Assembly: GCF_000364445.2 (NCBI RefSeq)
Contig: NZ_CP043538.1
Location: 1,309,612-1,373,611, forward strand
Direction of reading: 5' to 3'
From: Methylobacterium mesophilicum SR1.6/6
Lineage (GTDB): Bacteria > Pseudomonadota > Alphaproteobacteria > Rhizobiales > Beijerinckiaceae
Length of the DNA: 64,000 bases
The notes under the pieces were generated by a model that was not told where the DNA came from, made no database searches, and saw only the letters and a program-made list of their open reading frames with translations. This document shows, piece by piece, positions 46,018-54,202 of this stretch (within the stretch, counting starts at the first letter, position 1; every line of letters begins with the position of its first letter). A program made the position numbers and the translations under genes.

Positions 46018-47484
46018 ATGACGCCAACGAACCCACCGCTCCGGCGGGTGTTTCCACCCATCCTGCTACCGACATTCCTCGCCGTCGTGGACGGCACTAT
46101 CGTCGCCGCGGCCCTGCCCGCCATGGCCGGCGCGTTCGGCGAGGTGGAGCGGGTGACCTGGGTCGTCGCGTCCTACCTCGTAGCCAGCACCGTGGCGGCG
46201 CCCGTCTACGGTCGGCTCGGGGACGCCCTCGGCCGGCGTCGTCTGCTGCTGACGGCGCTCGCGCTGTTCGTCGCCGCGTCCGCGCTCTGCGCCTGCGCCC
46301 CAGGCATCCTGTCGTTGACCGGGGCGCGGATACTCCAGGGCTTCGGTGGCGGCGGCCTGATGGTACTGTGCCAAGCGCTCCTGGCCGAGAACGTCCAGCG
46401 CCACCAACTCGGGCAGGCGCAGGGCGTGATGGCCGCGGTTATCGTGACCTCGTCAACGTTCGGGCCGGTGGCTGGCGGGGCGCTGACGCAGGCGTTCGGA
46501 TGGCCCTCGGTGTTCCTGGTGAACCTGCCGCTTGGCCTGCTGGCGATGCTGCTGGCGCTACGCCTGCCCGCCCGGGGCGGGGGCGGCGGGTCGGGCGCGT
46601 TCGATTGGCCAGGGCTGCTGTTGTTTGCCGGAGCGGTCGTGCCGCTCCTCTTGGCGCTGGAGGGACTGCAGGGTGTCGAAGTCACCACGGCCTTCCCCGC
46701 TTTGGCTGAGATCGCGTTATCTCTAATCTGCGTCGTGCTGCTTGGGTGGTGGGAGCGGCGGGCGGCGCGGCCGCTGTTCCCGCTGAAACTTCTGCGGCGC
46801 CCGACCATGTGGCGGGCCAACGCCATGGCCGCCTGCTCCGGCGCGCTGCTAGTCAGCGAGGCGACGATCCTGCCGCTCCACCTGCGGGCGGTGGATGGTG
46901 CGTCGGCCGGGCAGATCGGTTTGATGATGCTGCCTTTGACGGCGACGGTTGGGCTGGGTTCACTGATCACCGGGTGGCTAGTCTCGCGCACCGGGCGCGT
47001 GGCCGTCTTCCCTTCGGTAGGACAGACGGCGGCGGCGCTGGGTCTGCTGCTCGTGGCGTTCGGATCCGGTCTCGCCAACGCGGTGCTCGGGCCCTGGGGC
47101 CTCCCAGCGTTGCTGGCGGTTGTGGCCGTATTTCAGGGCTCGGCGATGCCGGTGGCCCAGATCACGATGCAGTCCCAGGCCCCATCCGACCAGTTGGGCG
47201 CAGCATCGGCCGCCGTGCAGTTGTCGCGCTCGGTTGGCTCGGCGATCGGTGTCACGCTGGTGGCGGGAGGCCTGTTCGCGGCGTTGAGGCGGTACGGGGC
47301 CTCCGAAGCGTTCGCGGACGCGGTTCGACACGGGCCGTCTGTGCTGGCGGGACTGCCTGAGGCTGAGCGCATCCGGGCGGCAGACCATATCGCCGGCGGC
47401 TTCTCCGCCGCCTTCGCAACGGTCGCTGTCTTCGCCTTCCTCAACGCCGCGCTCGCTTGGACCCTTCCATTGCGCCGCCTGTAG
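46018..47484 (+). CDS. Drug-efflux MFS transporter, DHA2/EmrB-QacA family
   Basis: 488 residues with about 14 hydrophobic helices. Family motifs: FLAVVDGTIVAAALPAMA in TM1 (D1 motif), GRLGDALGRRRLLL (motif A), RILQGFGGGGLM (motif B) and TFGPVAGGAL (motif C, antiporter). It should export hydrophobic or cationic toxic compounds in exchange for protons. It is a single gene divergent from the LysR regulator; no adjacent membrane-fusion or TetR gene. Only a short GGA precedes the ATG. Confidence 0.82.
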   Translation: MTPTNPPLRRVFPPILLPTFLAVVDGTIVAAALPAMAGAFGEVERVTWVVASYLVASTVAAPVYGRLGDALGRRRLLLTALALFVAASALCACAPGILSLTGARILQGFGGGGLMVLCQALLAENVQRHQLGQAQGVMAAVIVTSSTFGPVAGGALTQAFGWPSVFLVNLPLGLLAMLLALRLPARGGGGGSGAFDWPGLLLFAGAVVPLLLALEGLQGVEVTTAFPALAEIALSLICVVLLGWWERRAARPLFPLKLLRRPTMWRANAMAACSGALLVSEATILPLHLRAVDGASAGQIGLMMLPLTATVGLGSLITGWLVSRTGRVAVFPSVGQTAAALGLLLVAFGSGLANAVLGPWGLPALLAVVAVFQGSAMPVAQITMQSQAPSDQLGAASAAVQLSRSVGSAIGVTLVAGGLFAALRRYGASEAFADAVRHGPSVLAGLPEAERIRAADHIAGGFSAAFATVAVFAFLNAALAWTLPLRRL

Positions 47485-47650
47485 GATCTGCTGGAGGTCT
47501 CGGGCGCGCGCGGCGCAGTAGCGCGGCCTGCGCCGAGACCGAGGACGGCTAACGACGTTGCGCCGATCCCGGGCTGCGAAGGCGCAAGCTGTGGGAACGA
47601 GTCGCCGGAAAGGACTGAGGTGAAGGGGCCGCAAACCGCAACTCGCCGTA

Positions 47651-47714
47651 ACGACGTCTGCTTCCGCACATCGTCAACGCGAAAGCGGACGAACTGCTTT
47701 CGGCCAAGTTTGGT
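47651..47714 (+). repeat. Dispersed repeat copy
   Basis: ACGTCTGCTTCCGC ... GCGAAAGCGGACG are near-complementary arms; AACTGCTTTCGGCCAAGTTT follows, matching CGGCTTTCGGCCA. Confidence 0.6.
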
Positions 47715-48318
47715 CATTCAGGGCAGCTCAGGTGTCCGACTAGCGGACCTTCCGAGAGTCCGAGATAGGTCAGGAGTTCGCATCTCGGTTGTCTTGGCCT
47801 GTTATGCAAGACACGATTAGGTCGCGGCTGCCGGAAAGACCCTCGTCTTCCGAGAGCAAACCCCCGAACTCCGTATATCAACGTTCGACCTTCGTCCTGC
47901 TCAAATAGGGGCGGCCTATCGCCTGAAAATAATGCGCACACCCGATGCAGTCGAGGCCACCAGTTACTTTTTGGCCGCATGAGCTAATCGCTCCCAAAAC
48001 GCTGCCTATTGGCATTTCATGGGTTCGCTGACGTTTTTCTGCCGGACCCGTTGGTATTAATAAAGCTTCTGACTACTATACCGTTAGAAATTTAATGACT
48101 TCAGCCGAGTCTACTGAGGTACAAATCGACGAACGCTAACCCAAACGTCCTTACGATAAGAGGCGGTACGGTCTAAGTGCCGCTAGATAGCAGACGCTAT
48201 TTCATTATTCCTAGCAACAGGTACGACGCATCGACGTTGGATCCAGCGAGCTTAGAAGTTGAGCATGCACTCAACAAAATCATTCTGGTATTCCCAGGTT
48301 TTTACGGATTTAGTCGTT

Positions 48319-48553
48319 CCTACGAAGTTCGGCTGGAACTCGACAATCTACTGCCCTCTTTCTACCAAGGATCCCATCCAGTCTCGGACATGCGTATACA
48401 TGTGCTGCGTCTCTTCTGGAGGCAACAACGGCGGATTATGGTGTTGCACACCGGCAGGACGCGACGACATTTGTCTTTCCCTCTTCGTGGGTTTCTAACT
48501 TGGCGTTGCCTGGACACACGGCCGTATGGGCGATCGGGGCCCGTGCTCTGTAG
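48319..48553 (+). pseudogene. Possible degraded coding remnant in AT-rich DNA
   Basis: A stop-free phase without a start runs to TAG at 48551-48553. Its last part (ATTADYGVAHRQDATTFVFP, then WVSNLALPGHTAVWAIGARA) reads like real protein. Two other phases are also open over 48177-48498 with good-looking segments (ALNKIILVFPGFYGFSRSY), which suggests one gene broken by frameshifts. Family not recognised. Confidence 0.3.
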
Positions 48554-48600
48554 GTCACGAAGCGGCGGCGCCCTCGTGACGGTGAGCATCGGTTCGTGGC

Positions 48601-49305
48601 TCACCGGAGGCCGAGCACCCGTGACACTGCGCTTGGTTCGAGCGCACCGCCACCGAAAGACAAGCGCACCTCGCCCAGCCGATACGCCTTATCGAGAACT
48701 TCCAACGGCTCGCCTTTGAGACTGCAGCGCAGCGCCGCATCTGGCGCGTAGTTGATAATAAGTCCGAACGCCTCGCCGAAGAACAGCACACCCCGTCCAC
48801 CATCGGAGCCGGCCACGGTCTGCTGTGGCAATGCGTCTAGTGCCTGTTGGATGAATGTGACCGGCGACTGGGTCAGGTCAAGCGGAATTATACGCCGGCA
48901 CTTCGCGCCGCCTGTTAAACCGCACATCGTAATCTGGGTCGGGATCGTGTGCTCGGTCAGAATAACAGCTTGCGGCTGGAAGCTCGCCCGCCAAGCAGCA
49001 TCCTCAGCTTCCTGTTCAAGACGACATTGCTCCTCTGCTGCCTGCTTACGCAGTGCAATCAGCCGTTCCGTGTCTGAGACGGCGTGCACAACGATGTCGG
49101 GATCAATGTCCAGAGCAGCGGGAAGCCGCCTAAGGGCGAAATGGCTCTTCGCGCTGAGCGGCAGGCCGTTGCACAGCGCGTGAACTCGTCCAGCAGCCTT
49201 GGTGGGATTGGTATAGCCGAGGCTGCAGCCGAGGGCCTCGTCGCTGAGGCCGAGCTTCTGCATTTGGGTCTGGATGAGGTTTGCTAATGGTGTCCGCTGG
49301 ATCAT
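48601..49305 (-). CDS. Hypothetical protein with XRE-like N-terminus
   Basis: The ATG at 49305 (MIQRTPLANLIQTQ) is selected because GGAG lies 6-7 nt before it; two in-frame ATGs just upstream overlap that site. The first 70 residues form helices consistent with a helix-turn-helix-like unit (MQKLGLSDEALGCSLGYTN, KAAGRVHALCNGLPLS, LRRLPAALDID), then a charged coiled-coil (RKQAAEEQCRLEQEAEDA) and a C-terminal mixed domain with ITMCGLTGGAKCRR. 234 residues. Similar unknown proteins occur in Hyphomicrobiales accessory regions. It stands alone. Confidence 0.6.
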   Translation of the reverse strand: MIQRTPLANLIQTQMQKLGLSDEALGCSLGYTNPTKAAGRVHALCNGLPLSAKSHFALRRLPAALDIDPDIVVHAVSDTERLIALRKQAAEEQCRLEQEAEDAAWRASFQPQAVILTEHTIPTQITMCGLTGGAKCRRIIPLDLTQSPVTFIQQALDALPQQTVAGSDGGRGVLFFGEAFGLIINYAPDAALRCSLKGEPLEVLDKAYRLGEVRLSFGGGALEPSAVSRVLGLR

Positions 49306-50260
49306 GAGCATCTCCATCCAACACGGCTGGAGGCTGGCACTCCCGCTATTGTTGCCGATTAAATCGGCCGCATCCCGGTTTCCCGGTCACCACCTTCGCC
49401 ACGGCGGGCAGGTTGGTCGAGGCGCCAGCCTCATCGCGATGCACGCAGAAGCATATCAGAAATGGTCGCAGCCGCCAACGAAGGTGGCGTGTATACGGAC
49501 AAGCCGAGGGCGAATTTCTGAACAGGAGAACGGATCGTCTGCTTATTGGCAGTTCAGCGGTCGTGAATGACCGGGTCTGGCCGAAAGCGGAATGGCTGTT
49601 TCCGGGCCTGGACTGCAGGAAAGCAGACATGCGCCTGAACTACGAAGCGGGCGAGATGGACGGGGGGGGGAACTGCGCACCAAATTATGATTCTTCCGGA
49701 ATCATCGCGATCGAGTCGCGTGCCGGATCTTCGCCCGATAGTATGTCGTAGAAGGTGGCACCTTCGGCGGCAGATCCGGCACTCCGGCGGATCCGGGCAA
49801 TGGCCCAGGTCCCTGCCGGGTGACCCGGCCACAGACTTCGTGGCGCTTTGCGCCGAGCCGGTCGACCGGACCAAAGTCGCGGCTTGGACGGGGCGCGCCG
49901 TTCGGCGCGGGGCCAAGGCGGCGTCCCGCTGGCCTGGGAGCATCGGCACTGGCCCGGACGGGCCGAAGCCTCGCACATGCAGCCGGGGCTTGCCATAGCC
50001 GTTAGCGACGCCATCGCACATTGGGAACGTGTCGCGATGGGCCTGCGGCGCTCGGCCCGGGCCGACCTGCGTTCGCCGGCCAACTTTTCGTCCGCTCGGG
50101 TCCCTTGTGATGCGCAGGGTCTTGCCGCAAAACCGGCAAACACATCTTGCAGAACCTGTTCGGCCGTTCATCACGGGATCTTCGGCTGCGGACCGACTCC
50201 GCTCCGATGAGGCGGAGCAACACCGTTCCAGCGCCCGCCCGCCCGGCGAACAGGTGCGAA
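49306..50260. other. Long gap with inverted repeat copy
   Basis: The repeat at 49543-49630 is in the opposite orientation. A run of eight G is at 49663-49670. Frames at 49685-50210 are open on both strands but Arg/Ser/Pro-rich and without ribosome binding sites, so no gene is called. Confidence 0.45.
49543..49630 (-). repeat. Dispersed repeat copy, opposite orientation
   Basis: TGGCCGAAAGCGGAATGG (49576-49593) is the reverse complement of the CCGCTTTCGGCCA module; GGAAAGCAGACA (49619-49630) and CGTCTGCTTATTGG (49539) are loose palindrome arms. Confidence 0.55.
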
Positions 50261-50647
50261 ATGGAAGAAACGATCAAGGCCTTTACGCTTTGGCTCGCAG
50301 TCGGGACCGAGGCGGCCGCCGCGTTGATCATTGGGCTCGCCACCATCGAGGCGGTTCTGTCCGCCTTGCTGCTGTTCGTGCCAGGATTGGCCGCGCGCCA
50401 GACCGGAGAAGGCCCGCAGGCGGCCAAGGAGCAGGTCCGGCTCAGGCTGGGCCGGTGGCTCGCCGTGGCGCTCGAGTTCGAATTGGGGGCGGACATCCTG
50501 CGCACCGCCGTGGCCCCGACTTGGTCGGAGATCGGGCAGCTCGCGGCCATAGCGGCGATCCGGACGGTCCTGAACTACTTCCTCCAGCAGGAAATCGACA
50601 AGGCGGAACGGCGACCCGCCGCCGGCCCGGCCGCAGATCCGGGCTGA
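50261..50647 (+). CDS. DUF1622 family membrane protein
   Basis: 128 residues with three hydrophobic helices (LWLAVGTEAAAALIIGLATI; ALLLFVPGLAA; IGQLAAIAAIRTVLNYFLQQ) and the family-typical RLRLGRWLAVALEFELGADI between them. DUF1622 proteins are small inner-membrane proteins of unknown function. The ATG at 50261 has only a weak AGGTG. It is followed after 12 nt by a second, diverged DUF1622-like gene, so they may form a hetero-pair. Confidence 0.72.
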   Translation: MEETIKAFTLWLAVGTEAAAALIIGLATIEAVLSALLLFVPGLAARQTGEGPQAAKEQVRLRLGRWLAVALEFELGADILRTAVAPTWSEIGQLAAIAAIRTVLNYFLQQEIDKAERRPAAGPAADPG

Positions 50648-50659
50648 GGCGCCGTGCCC

Positions 50660-51010
50660 ATGCCGCAGCTCGATGCCTGGATCCGGACCATGGCGACGCT
50701 GATCGAGTTCGGCGGCGGCCTTCTCGTGGTGTTCGGCTGCGCGCGGGGCCTGCTACGGCTCGCCGCGGGGTTTGGAAGCCGCCGTAGCATCGTCTCGGCG
50801 CGCCTCGCCGTCGCGGACGGCATCGTGGCGGCGCTCGGCTTCAAGACGGCCGCGACCCTGCTGAAGACGATCGAGCTGCGCAGTTGGGAGGCGATCCTGA
50901 TGTTCGTGGCGGTGTTCGCGCTTCGCACCTTCGTCAAACAGGCGCTCGTGCGCGAGACAGCCGTTCTCGAGGTCCCTCAAGATCACGATCGAGGACGCCT
51001 TGCCCCCTAA
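50660..51010 (+). CDS. Second DUF1622-like membrane protein
   Basis: 116 residues; helices at about 10-30 (LIEFGGGLLVVFGCARGLLR), 45-65 (RLAVADGIVAALGFKTAATL) and 75-95 (SWEAILMFVAVFALRTFVKQ). The arrangement with Arg-rich loops and a final RTFVKQALVRE copies that of the preceding gene, indicating an old duplication. The ATG at 50660 is favoured by GAGG about 10 nt upstream; a GTG two codons before is possible. Function unknown. Confidence 0.65.
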   Translation: MPQLDAWIRTMATLIEFGGGLLVVFGCARGLLRLAAGFGSRRSIVSARLAVADGIVAALGFKTAATLLKTIELRSWEAILMFVAVFALRTFVKQALVRETAVLEVPQDHDRGRLAP

Positions 51011-51122
51011 AGCGCATAGGCCAGGGGTTGGGTCGAAATGCGCCGGGTGGATGAATCCAGGACCGGGTCTTTCCGCCCCAGGATCCCATGGACAAGCTGA
51101 CGGGTAGGCCGCAAGGAACCTC

Positions 51123-51650
51123 ATGGGCCCCGATCGCATCCTCATCATCCGCCACGCCGAGCAGCACGACGAGCCCGGGATCGACGGCGACGGCCGGTTC
51201 GACCGGCATAGCCTCATCGTGCGCGGTTGGCAGCGCGCCGGTGCACTGATTCCCTTCTTCCGCTCCGCGGATGCGCCGGTCCCCACTCCCGGCGCGATCT
51301 TCACCTCGGCGGTCGCGCCCGGCAGCGAGAGCCGCAGGTCGCAGCAGACCGTCGCCCCCCTGCACGCCGTCCTGCGCGACGGGGGATCGGTCGCTTACGA
51401 CGAACGCTTCACCAAACCCGAGACCGGAGCACTGATGTCCGAGGTCATGACCCGCCACGGGACCGTGCTGGTCGCCTGGGAGCATTCCCGCATCCCGGCC
51501 TGCGTCGCAGCATTGCCCAATGCTCCGCCAGTCCCGTCGGAATGACCGAACGACCGGTACGACTTCGACTGGGCCCTGGAGCGGCGCGGCAGCGGATGGG
51601 CGTTCAGTCAGATCGCGCAACGCCTGCTCGCCGACGACGGACCGGTCTGA
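51123..51650 (+). pseudogene. Histidine phosphatase family gene interrupted by an in-frame TGA
   Basis: The first 140 codons encode a phosphoglycerate-mutase-like protein: RILIIRHAEQHDEP (catalytic His in RHA), then TRHGTVLVAWEHSRIPA with the second catalytic His. A TGA at 51543-51545 stops it. The same phase continues after the TGA as PNDRYDFDWALERRGSGWAF and ends at TGA 51648-51650, the tail expected of the family, where the interrupted position should be Trp in a WPNDRYD context. One base (TGG to TGA) explains it. Either a nonsense mutation, a sequence error or readthrough. AAGGA precedes the ATG. Confidence 0.75.
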
Positions 51651-51710
51651 GCGCCGCATGGGCGGACCGCATAGGGGGCGGTCGTTCGGCGCGGGACCGA
51701 CACTGAACCG

Positions 51711-51971
51711 TCATTTCATCGGGTCCAGGATCTGGGCGCGGATCCAGGCCCATTCGTTCGTGGTCTTGTTGAACAGATCAGCCCTGTCCTCCGCGGTGAG
51801 ATCCGCCCCGAACAGATCGGACTCTTTCGCCGTTTTCACGACCTGATCGAGATTGGTAACCACCGCCCTGACCTCGTTCGCATGCTGGGTGCCCAGGATC
51901 GCGAACAGGCGAACGGTCAGCTGCTCCAGAATGGTCACGCGGGCCCGCAAGCGGAGAGTGGTCTCATCCAT
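51711..51971 (-). CDS. Small hypothetical protein, 86 residues
   Basis: The ATG at 51971 follows GAGGATCG at about 8 nt; the open frame extends upstream without a ribosome binding site. It is all-helical and charged (MDETTLRLRARVTILEQLTV, then LDQVVKTAKESDLFGADLTA), with no Cys or membrane part, like a small coiled-coil oligomer. Such proteins occur near stress genes in this group, but no name applies. Antisense to its neighbours, likely monocistronic. Confidence 0.55.
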   Translation of the reverse strand: MDETTLRLRARVTILEQLTVRLFAILGTQHANEVRAVVTNLDQVVKTAKESDLFGADLTAEDRADLFNKTTNEWAWIRAQILDPMK

Positions 51972-52342
51972 GGAACGATCCTCGTTATTGCGGGACTGAT
52001 GGAGCAAGCCGCTCTCGGAAACGGATCCGCGCGTACCGAGTTCGTCGGGCCGACGATTTCCATGTCCCGCCGGCGCTTCGGCCATCCTGCGCGGATGCAC
52101 CGATCACCGCATTCGTTGGACCAGATCCGTTCTTACTGGCAGGATGGATGGGCACCGGCACCCTCCCCCCGCGAACTCGCGCGTCGAGGCCTCGGCAGAC
52201 ACGGGCTTGCCTCGGCCGGGGCGACGGCTTGACCGAGACGCTCAAGGCCACGCATCCGAATGGGCACCGAACCATCGAGAGCGCGCTCGGGTTCAATGCG
52301 CATGGCACGCGACGCGTTGCTGACAGGGATGCGGGAAGCGTG
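51972..52342. other. Divergent gap before the lactonase gene
   Basis: Control region for the small minus-strand gene and the lactonase gene. The lactonase frame is open upstream but without support. No repeat copy is present from here to the right end. Confidence 0.4.
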
Positions 52343-53317
52343 ATGTCGAAGAGCACCGATCTGTCGCCGGGCCGGCTTCTGCGCGAGGCGGGCCCGCCCC
52401 TGAAGCTCGACGGCTTCACCGGGATCGAGGTGCACGATCCCAGGCTGGGAGAGGTTCTGTCCCCCGATGAGGTGCCGTCGATCCTCTATCAGTTCACCCT
52501 GCACGGCGAGGGCACGGTCTGGGATGCGTCGCGCGACCGCCTGGTGTGGTCCGACGTGCCGAACCGGCGCCTTCTCGCGTGGTATCCGGATGGCCATGTC
52601 GACGTTGCCATCGACAACACGCAGTTCATGAACGGCAATGCCGTCGATGCCGAGCAACGCCTCGTCCATTGCGAGCATGGCCGGCGATGCATCAGCCGCT
52701 CGAATGCCGACGGGGCGCCGGAACCGATCGTCACCCACTACCAGGGCAAGCGCCTGAACTCGCCCAACGACGTGACCGTGGCGCGGGATAGCACGATCTG
52801 GTTCACGGATCCGACCTTCGGCATCCTCATGCCGAACCAGGGCAGCCTCGTCGATCCCGAACTCGACCATCGCAGCGTCTACCGCTTCGATCCCCGCGAC
52901 GGCGCATTGCGACGCATGGCCGACTTCGAGCAGCCGAACGGCTTGTTCTTCTCACCGGACGGGCGCACGCTCTACGTGTCCGACACGGCGCGGTCCCTCG
53001 GCGAGATCATCGGCGGCCACCAGCGCGACACACACGAGATCCAGGCGTTCGCCGTCGACGCCGACGGCAGCCTCTCAGACCGACGCCTGTTCTGCCGCAC
53101 CGACCATGGCTATCCGGACGGGTTTGCGGTCGATGAGAGGGGGTGGGTTTGGACGACTGCCGGCGACGGCATCCACGTCTACGCGTCGGATGGCGTTCGT
53201 CTCGGTTTCATCCCGATGCCCGCCACGCCCTCGAACTGCTGCTTCGGCGGCCCCAAACGGCGCCGGTTGTTCATCGCCGCGCAGTCCTACCTTTTGGCGG
53301 TCGACCTGAGCGACTGA
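52343..53317 (+). CDS. SMP-30/gluconolactonase-type hydrolase (copy 1)
   Basis: 324 residues in a six-bladed propeller pattern. Metal ligands typical of SMP-30/gluconolactonase are in place: Glu in HGEGTVWD, Asn in RLNSPNDVTV, Asp in GYPDGFAVDERG. Blade repeats include LFFSPDGRTLYVSD and GWVWTTAGDGIHVY. It opens sugar lactones to acids, in the cytosol because no signal peptide is seen. The ATG at 52343 follows GGGAAG. A paralogue lies at 57761; copy 1 has an N-terminal extension of about 35 residues. It starts the oxidation island. Confidence 0.82.
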   Translation: MSKSTDLSPGRLLREAGPPLKLDGFTGIEVHDPRLGEVLSPDEVPSILYQFTLHGEGTVWDASRDRLVWSDVPNRRLLAWYPDGHVDVAIDNTQFMNGNAVDAEQRLVHCEHGRRCISRSNADGAPEPIVTHYQGKRLNSPNDVTVARDSTIWFTDPTFGILMPNQGSLVDPELDHRSVYRFDPRDGALRRMADFEQPNGLFFSPDGRTLYVSDTARSLGEIIGGHQRDTHEIQAFAVDADGSLSDRRLFCRTDHGYPDGFAVDERGWVWTTAGDGIHVYASDGVRLGFIPMPATPSNCCFGGPKRRRLFIAAQSYLLAVDLSD

Positions 53318-53506
53318 GCGGGCCTTCGCCTCCCGGAAGACGACCGGGACATCCCCTTGCTGAGCCATCCAGGAGACGCGCTCGAATATGAACGCGGCGC
53401 CCTCGTACCGCACTCAGCGGCACACGATGTCGCCGCGTCGCATATGTCCCGATCGAGCGTCGTCGGCGCCCGAAGGGCCAATCGATCGGACATGCGCAAG
53501 AATCCC

Positions 53507-53971
53507 TCAGCGTTCGCCGGGGACCAAGGTGGCGGGTCCGCTCGCGAAGGGATGCTCCGCCACGAGTGAGACGGGTGCATAGCTTCCGCCGATCACGACA
53601 AGCAGAAGACCGCCGACGAGACCGAAGTTCTTGAGAAAGTCCCAGAGATGCGTCCGGCCCTCGCCGTTCCTCGCCCAGAAACGCGGGAACTTCCAGAACT
53701 GGTGGTACGTCAATGCCGTGATGACGCAGAACCCGGCCAGCACGAGCGCCGCCGCGCGGTCCCACCGCCCGAGCACGATCAGCACCGGCGTAGCCCCCTC
53801 CACGGCGATGCCGAGACAGAGCAGCAGGGCTGGAAACGGCAGCGGGCCCGATTTCGCCTGACCCATCGCCTCACCCCAGTGGACGATCTTATCGTAGGCG
53901 CTCAACGGAAACATGCAGACGAGAAGAATCTTCGCAGCGAGCGGGACGGCCACCAGGTTGATCCAGATCAT
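53507..53971 (-). CDS. DoxX-family membrane protein
   Basis: 154 residues with four hydrophobic helices (LAAKILLVCMFPLSAYDKIV, LLLCLGIAVEGATPVLIV, AALVLAGFCVITALTYHQFW, LVGGLLLVVIGGSYAPV), the DoxX arrangement. DoxX proteins take part in quinone-linked oxidation or redox stress responses; a possible link to the GMC dehydrogenase encoded divergently is inferred from position. An EcfG-like promoter may precede it (54040-54065). Confidence 0.75.
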   Translation of the reverse strand: MIWINLVAVPLAAKILLVCMFPLSAYDKIVHWGEAMGQAKSGPLPFPALLLCLGIAVEGATPVLIVLGRWDRAAALVLAGFCVITALTYHQFWKFPRFWARNGEGRTHLWDFLKNFGLVGGLLLVVIGGSYAPVSLVAEHPFASGPATLVPGER

Positions 53972-54039
53972 ATAGAGACCGTGACAGCGGACATAAGTTG
54001 CTCGTGATTGGGAATTTTCGTCGAGGAATGCATGTCCTC

Positions 54040-54065
54040 AACGTCACCGCTACACCTCGGTTTCC
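54040..54065 (-). promoter_or_regulatory. Candidate EcfG-type general stress promoter for doxX-like gene
   Basis: On the minus strand GGAAA (54065-54061) is 17 bp from CGTT (54043-54040). The consensus of PhyR/EcfG promoters in this group is GGAAC-N16/17-CGTT; one mismatch. Confidence 0.3.
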
Positions 54066-54132
54066 CAAGAACCGTGGTGAAACTGCGAACTAGCTTCACT
54101 GCGACGGGCACGATCCCGTGAACGTATGATCC

Positions 54133-54157
54133 GGAACGCCAAGTGCCCACCCCTGTT
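54133..54157 (+). promoter_or_regulatory. Candidate EcfG-type promoter for the GMC dehydrogenase
   Basis: GGAAC (54133-54137) is 17 bp from GTT (54155-54157), 46 nt before the ATG at 54203. The base before GTT is T, not C. Confidence 0.35.
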
Positions 54158-54202
54158 GGGCGAGCGCTACCCCTCTACCGTGCCGCAGTGCGAGGCAAGC
54201 CG

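Larger units (their letters stand above)
47485..48600. other. Long gap: repeat copy, then AT-rich degraded stretch
   Basis: A repeat copy lies at 47651-47714. From about 47850 to 48560 the DNA is markedly AT-richer than the window, with stop-free pieces that shift phase. See the pseudogene entry. No intact gene or tRNA. Confidence 0.5.

Noticed and set aside
19346-49630. Repeats considered as a CRISPR array
   Set aside because: Copies are kilobases apart, in both orientations and diverged, with no spacer regularity and no cas genes.
49663-49670. Run of eight G as a possible phase-variation tract
   Set aside because: No credible reading frame or promoter depends on it.
50034-50060. GGAAC upstream of the DUF1622 pair as an EcfG promoter
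   Set aside because: At 16-18 bp the -10 side reads CGGC rather than CGTT.
49685-50143. 152-codon minus-strand frame with a plausible C-terminus (GATFYDILSGEDPARDS)
   Set aside because: Upstream two thirds are Arg/Ser/Pro shadow sequence and there is no start signal.
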